A stretch of 64,000 bases of DNA from Sorex araneus. Lineage: Eukaryota; Chordata; Mammalia; Eulipotyphla; Soricidae. A program made the position numbers and the translations under genes. Shown here piece by piece: positions 53,553 through 64,000 of this stretch (the first letter of the stretch is position 1; every line of letters begins with the position of its first letter). The stretch lies in NCBI RefSeq assembly GCF_027595985.1, contig NC_073308.1, positions 13,980,511 through 14,044,510 of the forward strand. The letters run 5' to 3'. Below the pieces are notes generated by a model, which made no database searches, had not been told where the DNA came from, and saw nothing but the letters and a program-made list of their open reading frames with translations.

Positions 53553-56112
53553 CAATTTCAAATCCCAGCTACGTACCTGCCTCTTGGAGCCACCGCTCCT
53601 CATAGCCTGTACGAAGTGTCTGGCCTCAGAAAGTGAAGAGGCAGCAGTCCTGGACTCCGCAGCTCAGGTAGACACACCCAGCGCCCCCTGCTGGCTATTC
53701 CAGATGACAAGACTAGGTAAGAGCCTCCCTTTCCAGCAAGAAAGGCCCTTCCCAGCCACAGCTGCAGGGAAAGGCTCAAAGGCATGTTCCCTGAGGGAGG
53801 GGAGCCCAGGGGCTGTCTCAGAGAGGAGAGCAGAAGTGGAGGCAACAGACTATGAAGGGGACAGAACCGCCTACACATCTGGCCAGCGCCATGTCCAGAC
53901 TCTAGAAAGCTGCTTCCTTCTGTGTGATGCTCAAGGCCCCACCTGTCCTTGTGTTTCACTGTGACCTCAGCCTGTAGCCGGGCTCAGGGAGCCCACCTGT
54001 CTGAGTCCCCCCAACCCCCTGCCCAGACACAGCTCTCTGCTGCCCCATATTCTCGCTGTGGGAAGGGCAAGTCTCCAGGCCCTCTGCCTGGCCATTGGCA
54101 TCAGATTTTGCCTGGCACCAGAACAAAGCAGAATCCTGGCCTCACACTGACCTGAAACAGCAACCCTGAGCACTGAGCCCTGCTTGCTACTCCCATTCGG
54201 CAGTCGCCTATGGCTGTTGCTGGTCACTGCTCTGATCTGACTTAGGCTGCTCCTTGTCAACAGTCCTGGTGGTCAGGCTTGTGCTAACCCAGGACAGGAA
54301 GCTTATTCACAGGAGGCAGTTCCAGAGCATTCACCGGCCTTTCAGCAATATCCATGCAAAGTCCCAAGAATATTCTAGAAGGACCCATGCTTTGATGCCC
54401 CACTCACCCCAGGCCCTTTCTCTCAAGCCAGGGATGAATGAAACCCAGATACCAAATCCCTGCTTTTGAAGGCCAGAAAGTCTTCTGTTTAGACCCATCC
54501 ACTCTACCAGCCCAGATGGCCCAGGCCTTTGGCAGAGTTGTCAAGGCTGCTTGTTCCTGAGACTGAGCCACTGATTTGGCTCCCAGCTGATCTCTGCAGG
54601 GCCCAAACTTGGGGGAGCCCAGACCCCTGTCTGACTCACTCTCAGCCCAGGGGCTGTGGCTGAGACTCAGGCAAGGGAGTCCCATGCACTGGTGCTGGAT
54701 GTTGCAGCAGTGTGTTCTTTGAAGGAGCCCATGGGCCCAGGCCATGGCTCTGGGGGTACCGGGGGCCCAGAGAGGGGTGTCAGGGGACAGTTCTGGCAGT
54801 AGCGTGTGTCCCTTGGGACTGAAGAGGGTCAGTGTCACCAGGCCCTTTGTGTCAGCAATACTTTGCATAAACTTCCAAGAGGACGCACCAACAGGCCAGC
54901 CATGGCAGCGTAGCTGGGACTCAACTGGTCTCCAGCGACTGCTTTTGTTTTTCCTCTAGGGACAGGTGAAAGTCGCAGGTTTATTAAGCAGCATTGTTGG
55001 TGTGCCAGGGAGGTTGGCCACCATGTGAGAAAGAAAACAGACTCCAAAGTCTTGCCCTTAAAGGGGCTCCCAATGCCACTTCTCCATGGGATTTATGGTG
55101 TCATCCCTCCCTACCAGCTCCCAAACCACCTCCCTCTTGGGTGCTGAGCACTGGGCAAAGTGCTCCCTGGGTGCTGATTCTGGGAGGATCCTAGGAATGT
55201 GCTGGCCCGTGGCCTGTCTCAGTCTCCTCATCTGAGTTTGCATGTCCCAGGAAGGGGTCACTACCCCACGTGTCCTAGCCAGTCCATGAAAGATATGCTG
55301 GCAGACCTCGTGCGGGCCCAGACTGGTGCTGGGACTACGGCCAAACAGCAACAGACCCCGGGCCCTGTGGGGAGCTGAGCTGTGGAGGAGTGATGCCCTC
55401 AGTGGGGGTGAAGGGACAGTATGTCTCTCTGGTGGATCCCTCCAGCCTTGCATCAGGAGGTGGAGCCGGGGGACTCTACCCGCACAGCCCCCAGGAGATT
55501 CTGCCCTGCCCCACCCTGTGTGTGTGGTGGGCCAGAGTATAGGCCACGGATTCTGGGGAGGGCGCCGGCACAGTTGCAGGGAGGATGCTGTGAAGTGCTT
55601 GCTCATACGGGTGTCTCTGACCCACAGTGACACTGGCTGGAGACTCTGGGCTCTGCAGAGAACTACAGGTCTGTGTTGCCCCCTGGTGGCGCCGGAGGAG
55701 GCTGCAGGCGACGGGAGAAGAGGGGTGGGGGGATTCCCCTAGCAGGCAGGGTGGAGCACGTGTGGGTGGAGGCGTTAGGGGGTTAGGGCTGCCCGCAGAG
55801 AAAGTGATGTTCAGGCCGTCTCGGCTTCGCGGTGACCCTGGCCGAGCGTCTGGGAGACAGACACAGAGGGGCCTTGTTTCCGGGTGGAGAGGTGCTGGTC
55901 CGCCTCCACTCCCAGTTGCCATTCGCCTTCCTTCTAGAGCGGCCCCGGGGAGTGAGGCCCGAGACATGGAGAGGTGGAGCTGCAGCCCGGAGGGGGCTCG
56001 GGAGCTTCCCACCTCCAGGAATCCCTGAGTGTATGCAGCTCTAGTGTATGTATGGCCTCCTATCTCCTATGACCCCTCCAGTCCTACTGGGTGTTCAACC
56101 CAGCATTGAGGG
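53553..56112. other. Unassigned unique sequence upstream of HHAT
   Basis: About 2.5 kb. Several long open frames on both strands (for example 54404-54868 minus, 55058-55633 minus) have no recognisable domain or splice context. No gene is called. Confidence 0.4.
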
Positions 56113-56280
56113 ACTTTTGTTTGTTTTTGGTTTTGGGTCACACCCAGCGATGCAGTGACTCATACACTCAGGAATTACTGCTGGTGGTGCTGGGGGGACC
56201 ATATGGGATGCTGGGAATCGAACCCAGATGGGCCACGTGCAAGGCAAACGCCCTACCCTCTGTGCCATCGTCCCAGCCCC
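56113..56280 (-). mobile_element. SOR-type SINE
   Basis: TTTTGGGTCACACCCAGCGA, GGGGACCATATGGGATGCTG, GCAAGGCAAACGCCCTACCC. A small deletion lies near the tail. Confidence 0.88.
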
Positions 56281-56699
56281 AGTGAGGACTTTCTTGGAAC
56301 ACGGAACAGGGTTCGCCATGGGGGCCTAGCAGCAGCTCAGTGGCCCTCACTGGGTGCTGTGTAGACAGGCACTCAGATATGGCCCTCTCTTTGAGTGCGC
56401 TGTGCTCCAACCCAAAGATTCTACCAAGAGAATGGGTTTATACGGAAACACCAACAACAGCTTAGAACTCAGAAGCCTCAAATGCGAGGCCAGCACCCTT
56501 CTACTGTTTCGGGCTAAAAGCCTACCGGTGGCTTTTCTGAAATTCGGCCTCAGGCGGCACCTGCATTTGAATAAATGGCACATTTATTATGGTCCTGGCA
56601 CATTTTCTGGGGCGTCTTGCTGTGACTCAGAAATTCGGCTTTCCTCAGCACCTGCGCGTCTGTTGGGGCAACCTGGCTCACTCATGTGCTTCTGATCCA

Positions 56700-57480
56700 C
56701 ACCCTGGTCCCAGGCGCGCGGCGCTGCGCAGGCGGGTGCGCAACGACCTCAGGCCTCGGGGAGGTCTGGGCGCCCTCGCTTCGCTGGAACCGCCAGACCC
56801 CTGCTCGGACGGCGGGTGTGGCGTGCAGCGTCCAGGGTGCGGGGTCCACGCCTCCGGCTGCAGAGCCCGCGCGACCAGGGCAGATTGCGACCCCGGGGCG
56901 GCAGGGCCTCCGCGCGCTACCCGGGCCGGGACCGCCCCCCGCGCCGGCCTCGGGGATCCGGGGAGGGGCCTGTCCGGGGCCGCGCTCCGGGGGCGCGCAC
57001 GGGCCGCTGCGAGGAGGCCGTGAGGTGCGTTCCCGGGCCGCGAAGTGCTTGCGGGAGGGGGGCCGCGGGCGGGGGTGGGGGTGGGGGCCGAGGGGGAGTG
57101 AGGGCGCGGCTGCGCGGCCGGGGCGGGCGCGGGCCGGGTTCGCGCGGGCCGGGGGCAGGCGGGCCGCAGGGCAGAGCGCGCCTTCCACTTCCGCCGGCTT
57201 CTGCGCGCGCCCCCCCACGTAGGTCGGCGCTGGGAAGAGGCGGCGGGGCCGGGGCGGGCCTGGCGGGGCCGGGGCGGGGGGGCGGGGCTTATGGACCTGG
57301 CGGGTCAGGGGCGGGGCCTGTGGGCCTGGCGGGGCGGGGCAAGGGCGGGGCCTGTGGGCCTGGCGGGAAGTGGGAGGGGCGGGGTTTGAGGGCCGGGCGG
57401 GGCGGGGCCGCGGAGCAGGGGCCGGACTGGGGCTTGCGGGAACTGGCGGGCGGGGGCGGGGCCGGGCCGGGGTTTCTTGG
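56700..57480 (+). promoter_or_regulatory. CpG island, probable HHAT promoter and 5' non-coding exon
   Basis: Very CpG-rich with many GGGGCGGGG (SP1-type) boxes, especially 57240-57470, about 1.5-2.2 kb upstream of the HHAT ATG exon. No TATA box, as usual for housekeeping-type promoters. A possible donor GAG|GTGCGT at 57024/57025 could end the first, untranslated exon; that is a guess. Long Gly/Arg/Pro-rich frames here are GC artefacts. Confidence 0.65.
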
Positions 57481-58504
57481 GAGGGCGGGACTGGCTGCTG
57501 TGGGCAGATTCGGGCTCCTCAGGTCAGTTGGCTGCGGACAGGTGTGGGAGTTGAACCAGCCCAAGTTGGCGCTTCTTGTGTTGGGGACTTGGTTTCTCTC
57601 ATTTCTCAGTGTCTCCTTTCTTCTAAGCCTCGCCCACAGTGTTTATGGGGAAAAGTTCTCAGCCCTCCCTCCCCCGTCTCCCGGAGCAGGGAGTGGGCGC
57701 TGGGCGGGGCCATCCCGCCTGCTCTGCCCCCTTGGGTCCAGGTCGGGGTCTCAGGCGGGGGGGGGGGGGGGTGGCAGCAGCAGGAGTTTGGAGGCGTCCC
57801 TGCCTGAGAGCCAGAACCTGAGCAGTTTCTCTTCCCCTTGCCCTGGTAGCCTTAGTGCTGGTAGAACGGAGTCCTAATTCTACACAGACGCTACCACTGT
57901 CGACACCCTCTCCCCCACCGCTAGCTCTGGGCTCAGCAGTCTGTCTTTCGGTCGCAGAATGAAGGAAGGTTCCAGAAAGGGAAGGCCGAACCTCCAGCTG
58001 GCCTCTGCTTCCCCAGGCTTTAGCTACTGTTTATGTTTTCCTGGGAAGTCGATTTTGGGAATTTTCCCAGTGGTGCTAGGAGGCCTGAGGGGCTCCGAGG
58101 TTCTTGGCCATCTGGGCTGGCCATCTGGGCTAGCCATCTGCAGGGCCTGAGGGTCTCCTGATAGTAGTCATGGAGCTTGAGGGTCTCCAGAGCTGCACCC
58201 AGAGGGGCTCTAGGGATACATGGAGTTGGGGCCTGAGTCCTCTGCGGGTTTCACACGTGAGGTGGAGCCAGGCCAGAGCCCTGAACCAGCACCTTCCCAC
58301 ACCTCCCCACACTTGCCCAGAATGTGGAGCCAGCAGGTGGAGGGGACTGAAGAGGAGGTGATGGCTGCAGGCTAAGGTGTGGGACACCCATGCCCAGGAC
58401 TGGCCTGCAGGCCCTGCTGTCCCCAGCCCTTCAGCCAGGTGAGGTCTGGGTGAGCCTACACTGTCTAGTTATGCTGCTGGGGCCAGGGGGCAGCTATGAT
58501 CACA
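57481..58504. other. HHAT first intron (or 5' flank)
   Basis: Falls from high GC to moderate GC. No other feature recognised apart from a G-run at about 57758-57770. Confidence 0.45.
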
Positions 58505-58690
58505 TGTGTATGTGCATGCACAAGTGAACACAGCATGTACATGTAGTCATATGCTCACTTGTGGACATACATATATGAGTGTGTGCTGTGCTCACTTGTT
58601 CATGTGTACATGTTTGAGTATGCACAGTTTTGTATGCAGTGCTGTTTCTGTATACACATGTGTATGTCTGCATACATGTTTAAGAACATT
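58505..58690. repeat. Degenerate TG/CA-rich tract
   Basis: Imperfect TGTGTATG/CACATG words. Confidence 0.65.
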
Positions 58691-58691
58691 T

Positions 58692-58783
58692 GGAGGGAAG
58701 GGCCACACCCAGCAGTGCTCAGGGCTGACATCTGGCTCTCTGCTCAGGGATCACTCCTGGTGGTGCTTGGTGGATCAAGCATA
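58692..58783 (-). mobile_element. SOR-type SINE fragment
   Basis: GGGCCACACCCAGCAGTGCTC and CAGGGATCACTCCTGGTGGTGC. The head half is missing. Confidence 0.6.
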
Positions 58784-58943
58784 TATGTTATGCACATATA
58801 TATATGTGCATTACACTCGTGTACATGTACATGGTGCAAGATCTGCTGACATGGCAGATGTGACCTGATCTGTCCAGAGGAGGGTCATCTATGGCTACCA
58901 CTGATGTCGACCTCTCTCTTCCAGGAGCCTCTTTGAGGCAGCC

Positions 58944-61900
58944 ATGGTGCCCCGCTGGGAGCTGGGCCTGTACCTGCTGGCCTCGCTTGGCTTCCACCTC
59001 TACTCCTTCCGGGAGGTGTACAAAGTCTCCAGAGGTAAGGAAGGTAGCTCTCCAACATCCTGGTCTTGGTGCAGGATCATGGGCCTCAGGCTTGTAGTTT
59101 GTGGATCCTGTCTTGTCTGTGGTGTTCGGGCACCTGGAAGAGAGGATGTGGTTGCCCACCATCACCGTCCCTAGGACACGGCTCCCTCGGCCAGCACTGC
59201 TGCCCACTGCACCTGCCACCAGCTGTTTCTGGTCCATGTCTGTCTGCCCCATCACTGGGTAACCTGGCGGGTGGAGCCAGGCTGTTCAGCGGCAGCGGTG
59301 CCTTGCACACCCTCACCTGCCTGCCCTGCCTGCGCTCTCCATCCACCAGTCCCTTCCCAGGGGCACCAACTCTGCTCTGCAGCATCTTATCAGTAGGGAC
59401 ACTGGCCCTCACCCTTGGCTCCCCTTGGTTGCCTCTCCCTGACCTCTGTTGTAGGAAGGGCTACCCCAAAGCACCCCACCTAACACCCATGTCTGGGACC
59501 TTGGGCCCCAGGAAGCCTTCCCAGGAAATGAAGTGCTGCGGGGTGGACAGTTGCTCTGGTGGGCAGTGCCTGGCCATGCCTCTCCCTGCTTCCCTGCCTT
59601 CACGGAATCTGCCTCCACAGAACACGCCACCGAGCTGGACCTGGAGTTTGAGCTGGAGCCGGGCACCTTGTTTGGAGGACTCAAGAGGGTACAAGAGGGT
59701 ACGATGGGCGGAGGGGGGGGGCCAGCGGGGGTGCCCCTGACTTGTCTTCCTGCTCAGGATCCAACTGACTTTGAGTGGAGCTTCTGGATGGAGTGGGGGC
59801 GGCGGCGGCTTGCCTGGCTGCTGCTGGGCCACATGGCCACGTCCCAGCTCGCCAGCTGGTTTATCCCAAAGGTAGGCCAGGCCCCCCACGTCTTGCCGAT
59901 AGGAGCAGGAATCGGGGGACTCAGTGTGTCCCTCAGCAGGGGAAGGTGGGTGGAGATGCATCGAGGGTAGTATGGTTGGTGGGGCAGGGGAGTATGTGGG
60001 ACTGTGGTCACTGTCTGTGGGGCCATGATCATTGTGGGACTGTGGCCATTGTCTGTGAGGCTATGGGACTGTGGTCACTATGGGGCTGTAGGGCTGTGGT
60101 CACTGTCTGTGAGACTGTGGTCACTGTTCATGAGGCTGTGGTCACTGTCTGTGGGACTGTGGTCACTGTCCGTGGGGCTGAGGTCACTCCGTGGGGCTGT
60201 GGTCACTGTCTGTGGGGCTGTGGTCACTGTTCATGAGGCTATGGTCACTGTCTGTGGGGCTGTGGTCACTCCGTGGGGCTGTGGTCACTGTGTGGGGCTG
60301 TGGTCACTGTCTGTGGGGCTGAGGTCACTCCGTGGGGCTGAGGTCACTCTGTGGGGCTGTGGTCATTGTCTGTGGGGCTGTGGTCACTGTTCATGAGGCT
60401 GTGGTCACTGTCCATGGGGCTGTGGTCACTGTCCGTGGGGCTGAGGTCACTCCGTGGGGCTGTGGTCACTGTGTGGGGCTGTGGTCACTGTCCGTGGGGC
60501 AGAGGTCACTCCGTGGGGCTGTGGTCACTGTCATGGTAGCATCTGCAGTCATTTTGACTTTGATAGAGGATCCTCTGGGTCCAGTCCGGGTGCTATCATG
60601 CTGGGGTGTGAGCGGGCCTGTGGACGTGTTGTCCACTTGCCTTTGTGTGGGGGGTGTGCCTGGCTCTGTCCCCACCTCTCCCTTCTGTCCCCCAGCTCCG
60701 GCCCTGGGTCCTCGGCACCTATGGAGCCTGGGCCTGCTGGTGTGTGCTGGGGGCCGCAGGGCTGGCCATGGTGGTCCTGTACGCCAGTGTGGCCTTCTGC
60801 GTGGCCCAGCTACGCTCACCCGTCCTGTCCTGGCTCAGTGCTCTGCTGCTGCTGTCCTCACTGCGCCTGGAGCATGTGGATCAGCTCAAGGCAAGTGTCT
60901 CCTTCCAGGGAAGCTGGGCCTGCTGACCTTGGGGGCCCGGGTGCTAGTTTCTAGAGGAGCCACAGTGGGGTCTTCTGGTGGCCATGCAGGGTGGACGCAG
61001 GAACCATGATGGGCTCTCTCTGGTGGCCACATGGGGTGGTATAGGGTTTGTCTTTTGGGCTGCCCAGGGTGGAAGGGCCCCTTTCTCCAGCCTGGTGACA
61101 TGGATGGCGCCGATGTCACCGTCCCCATGCAGTATCCCCTCCCCCCACCTCCACTGAGCACGGGCTGCTGCGAGGGCCCAGCTGGTAGCCCTGACCTACA
61201 TGTGCCTTTGCAGCGAGGCTGGTATGGCTCTGAGGACGAGTTCTACCTGCTGCAGTTCACGCTGGCCGTGCGCTGCCTGCACTGCACTGGCTGTAGCCTG
61301 GAGCTCTGCTGGCGGCCACCCCCTGGACCCCGCGCTCACTGCTTCCCCTGGGTGCTGGCCTACGTCTTCTACTACCCAGCTTTCCACAATGGCCCCTTCC
61401 TCAGCTTTCCGCGCTTCCTCCGCCAGGTAGGCTGCCTGCCCCGGCTCTCTCCTGCCCATGCTAGGCCCCATCTTTCCCTTGCCCACTCCACCCCCCCACC
61501 CCCACCCCACTTTTCCCCTGCCCACCCCGGGCCCCGACTCTCCCCTGCCTGCCCCTGGCCCTGAGCCCTGGCTCTTCCCTGCCTGTGTGTGTCCTGGACC
61601 TGTCCCATGTCCACGGAGCCCAGGTGCCTAGTGTCATGGGATGGGCCTAGGAACCTGGGGCACTTGATGAGGTTTGCATAAGCCACTGCAGGTAACTCCT
61701 GTGAAGGGTCTCTGACCTTCACGAGTTGCATCAGTTCTGTTGTGGGTTCAGGGGCCTGTTTGGATCCTTGGGGTGAAGCTGGGGTCCCCTCCACTGTCTC
61801 ACACTTCCTCTCCCCAGCCTCCATTCTTGCGTCCTGTCCTGTGGCCGTAATGTAGGTTTTGGTCCTGGCAGCTCAGGCCCACCCCACCCATCCTGATGCA

Positions 61901-63634
61901 CACATGGATGTGTGTGTTCATAGGGAACTTTGCACACATGGGCCATATGTGGACCCACAGCACACACATCTGCACATGTTTGTAAATGCAGGAACATGGG
62001 TGCACATGTCTACAGACCCCCACACATGCACTTGCATAACCCAATCCATGCACACTGCACGAGAACACACATGTGCACATGCTATGTATACACTGTAGCC
62101 ACCAAACATAGTAGTGTCTAAATAGCTATGTGACACATGAACACATGTGTGCATCATATACATGTAGCATGTACAATCCATGTACATATGCTCACAGACT
62201 TGTCACTGCCACACTATACACATGTGGCTGTGTTTACACACCCAGCACATGAACATACCAGCACACACAGGTCCAGGCGAGACTGGAGGGGTCTGGGGAG
62301 GGCCCTGGTGCATTGACTGAGGCAGAGCTTGTGAGTGGAGGCAGGGGAAGCTGGTGGGTAGGGGGTCTGCAGCCACTTACCTGGAGGAGAAAGAGCAGTA
62401 GGGACTAGACGTGTACAGGAGTCTGGGGGTGAGAGTATCCTCATCCCCAGGAGAGCCTCGGCCCAGACACTCACCCTGCCTGACCTCTGAAAGAAGGATG
62501 GAAGCTGGAACAATAGGCAGGAACATCGGGATGGAAGGATCCCTGTGCACAGCAAGGTCCTCGGAGTCCAGCAGGGGGCAGCAGAGCCCCACGGTGGTTT
62601 GATAGCCCCAGGGTCTCTGGGAATTCCCACCCCCAGAGGCCTGAGCCTTGCACCCTGTGTGTGGCCCAGGGCAGCCCTGAGGCCTTGGGGCCAGCTTCCT
62701 CCTGGGGGACACCTCGTCCTGCAAGCTGCCTCAGCAGACTGGGAGCCAGCCTTGCCACACGGCTGAGTCCAGGCTGCAGGGCTTTGGGTGAAGGAGCGCC
62801 TGTGACTCAGCTTCCCTCCCTCCCAGCTGTCCCTGGACCAGGCCTCTGGCTGGAGGACAGAGCCCACTGAGACTGTCTCTCCTCACACTGGGGCGTGTGG
62901 TGCTTCAGGGGAAGGCTCAGACCAGCTTGAGAGTGCTGTCCAGAGAGGCCAGGAGGCAGCCACAGGGTGTGGGCAGTGGGAAAGGCCATTCTACTGATTT
63001 CATGTCCTGGAGAAGGAGCCAGACAGAGAAGCCCAGTATGGCCATACTCTGTTTCTGGACGGGAACTGGAAGCAGAACCTGGTTCTGGCCCATTTCACCC
63101 TATGGCTGGCAGTCTGGCACAAATGTCCCCCCATCCTCAACATGAAAATAGCCACAGTCTGGGGGGTTGCTGGCTAGGATGAATTGGCAGTCTGGGAGGG
63201 ACCCCGTGGCAGTGGCAGGGAGTGGGCCTGGTGGCTGGCTGGGGCAGAGGACTCGGAGCCTGCCTTGGCTCTTGGCACTGGACAGGCTTGGGCCTACAGC
63301 AGGTTCGTACTGAACTTTGCCTCCTCTGCCCAGCCACCTGCCTACCTGCCTCTCCTGGCCCTAGCAGAATTGTGGGAAGTCGATTACACACGTCACAGGA
63401 ACTGTTTGGAAGTTTCTAGAAGGAAGGGGTGGGTGTCCGTCTAATACCTGTCTCCCCTGCAGATGCAGCAGCAGGAACCAGGACCCCCGAGGGCGGGCCT
63501 GCTGGCCCTAGCGGTGGGGCTGGGCCGCCTGCTGTGCTGGTGGGGGCTCGCGGAGCTCATGGTGCACCTCATGTACACGCACGCCATCTGCAGCAGCACA
63601 CCCCTACTGAGCGCCGTGTCTGCCTGGACCTTAG
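58944..63634 (+). CDS. HHAT: Hedgehog acyltransferase, exons 2-7 (N-terminal part; gene runs off the window)
   Basis: HHAT is a multi-pass ER membrane MBOAT enzyme that attaches palmitate to the N-terminal cysteine of Hedgehog ligands. Coding exons: ATG 58944-59034 (acceptor before 58925; MVPRWELGLYLLASLGFHLY, a membrane segment), 59621-59688 (FELEPGTLFGGLKR), 59758-59871 (DFEWSFWMEWG), 60696-60890 (LRPWVLGTYGAWACWCVLG), 61214-61426 (YLLQFTLAVRCLHC), 63463-63634 (GLGRLLCWWGLAELMVHLMY). All phases fit and no stop occurs. The frame gives about 285 residues; family members are about 490-500 long. The catalytic histidine region of MBOATs lies downstream of the window. Identification is by close resemblance to mammalian HHAT rather than HHATL. 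Intron 60891-61213 has a GC donor; the others are GT-AG. Confidence 0.95.
60003..60536 (+). repeat. 21-bp-unit minisatellite in an HHAT intron
   Basis: About 25 imperfect copies of GTGGGGCTGTGGTCACTGTCT, with shorter 18-19-bp variants (GTGGGGCTGAGGTCACTCC), lying in the intron 59872-60695. Confidence 0.9.
61427..63462 (+). other. HHAT: HHAT intron
   Basis: Intron between the RFLRQ and MQQQE exons. It has pyrimidine-rich sequence at 61430-61560 and a CA/TG-rich tract at 61899-62245. No further exon is supported. Confidence 0.75.
61899..62245. repeat. CA/TG-rich degenerate tract in an HHAT intron
   Basis: Repeated CACACATG, ACATGTG and TGCACA words. Confidence 0.65.
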
Positions 63635-64000
63635 GTAACTGTCCCCAGAGCTGTGCTGGCCTGGGGCTGGTGGGGCTTCACGGGACACGTGGGTTGTGCC
63701 ATGATGGGTGGGACACATGGCGGGCTAGGGGTGGAGAAGAGCGACGAGGGGTGGGGCCACGGGCCATTGTCACACCTTTTCCGTCTTGTTTCTCTTGGCG
63801 CCAAGTGGATGAGGTGGACAGACACCTCTGAGCATTGGGTCCAGTCGTGGGGTGCCACCTGCATGCCTGCTCCCAGCCTCAGGGCTCTTAGGTGTTGTGG
63901 GTCTGAAGGAAAGCACGTCGCAGGTTCTCCTCTGGGGGCAGGTCCAGCTTTTCCTGGAGACTGTAAATCCATGCCTCCCCGGGGAGCTTTGGTCTGGGGT
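63635..64000 (+). other. HHAT: HHAT intron, continuing past the right edge
   Basis: Starts GTAACTGTCC after the phase-1 exon end. The next HHAT exon is not in the window. Confidence 0.7.

Noticed and set aside
52903-53964. 353-codon plus-strand open frame
   Set aside because: It runs across SINE pieces and a T-rich tract, shows no domain and has no splice or promoter context.
56816-57877. 353-codon Gly/Arg-rich frame in the HHAT CpG island
   Set aside because: Low-complexity translation of a promoter region, with long frames on both strands.
58944-63634. HHATL instead of HHAT
   Set aside because: The N-terminal blocks (PRWELGLYLLASLGFH, LFGGLKR, DFEWSFWMEWG) fit HHAT much better than its catalytically inactive relative.

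Overview
This is a mammalian chromosome segment, almost certainly from a shrew (Soricidae, Sorex-like). The main evidence is about 25 copies, on both strands, of one tRNA-derived SINE of about 170 bp. Its core reads as a GGCTGGAG head, a Pol III B-box-like GGTTCGATTCC, a CATATGGTCCCCTGAGCA middle and a GTGTGACCCAAAAAGC tail. I recognise this as the shrew SOR-type SINE. Genes have spliced, mammal-like exons, and L1 elements are abundant. The window also holds an RTE LINE of the kind reported from the common shrew as RTE1_Sar (recalled from the literature, not checked here).

Layout. 1-20 kb is repeat country: a U6-snRNA/L1 chimeric retrocopy (501-1447), truncated L1s in and beside an LTR, a solo LTR with doubled U3, a 4.4-kb minus-strand L1 with an intact ORF1 and a damaged ORF2 (8660-13070), many SINEs, and a 1.24-kb solo LTR with a 6-bp target-site duplication (16418-17659). 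20-27.2 kb holds a 13- to 14-exon plus-strand gene of the RALGDS/RGL RasGEF family. Its catalytic (CDC25) exons are in phase, but exons 3-4 in the N-terminal REM part look broken, and there is no Ras-association domain. 29-40 kb is a nested stack: an L1 fragment carrying a short RTE-derived element; then a plus-strand betaretrovirus-like ERV (gag zinc knuckles, dUTPase/protease, RT, polypurine tract, 3' LTR); a 4-kb RTE LINE inserted in that ERV with a 23-bp duplication; and an opposite-strand LTR inserted in the RTE.

42-49.3 kb is a GC-rich tandem array of about 43 monomers in two interleaved sizes (about 172 and 148 bp). They share flanks but carry alternative cores: a triplet of GGGCGTGGC boxes, or an E-box-centred palindrome. 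Nearly every monomer also has a TGTGACGTC-like motif. The first ~270 bp of the array is inverted. This is the most unusual structure in the window. 49.3-51.8 kb holds minus-strand ERV LTRs.

56.7-64 kb is the 5' half of HHAT (hedgehog acyltransferase): a CpG-island promoter region, the ATG exon at 58944, and six coding exons covering about 285 of roughly 490 residues. The gene continues past the right edge. One HHAT intron uses a GC-AG donor and another contains a 21-bp-unit minisatellite.

The two host genes are functionally unrelated: one is a Ral/Ras exchange-factor relative, the other an ER acyltransferase for Hedgehog ligands. Exon calls rest on splice-site reading and family resemblance by eye; no database search was possible.
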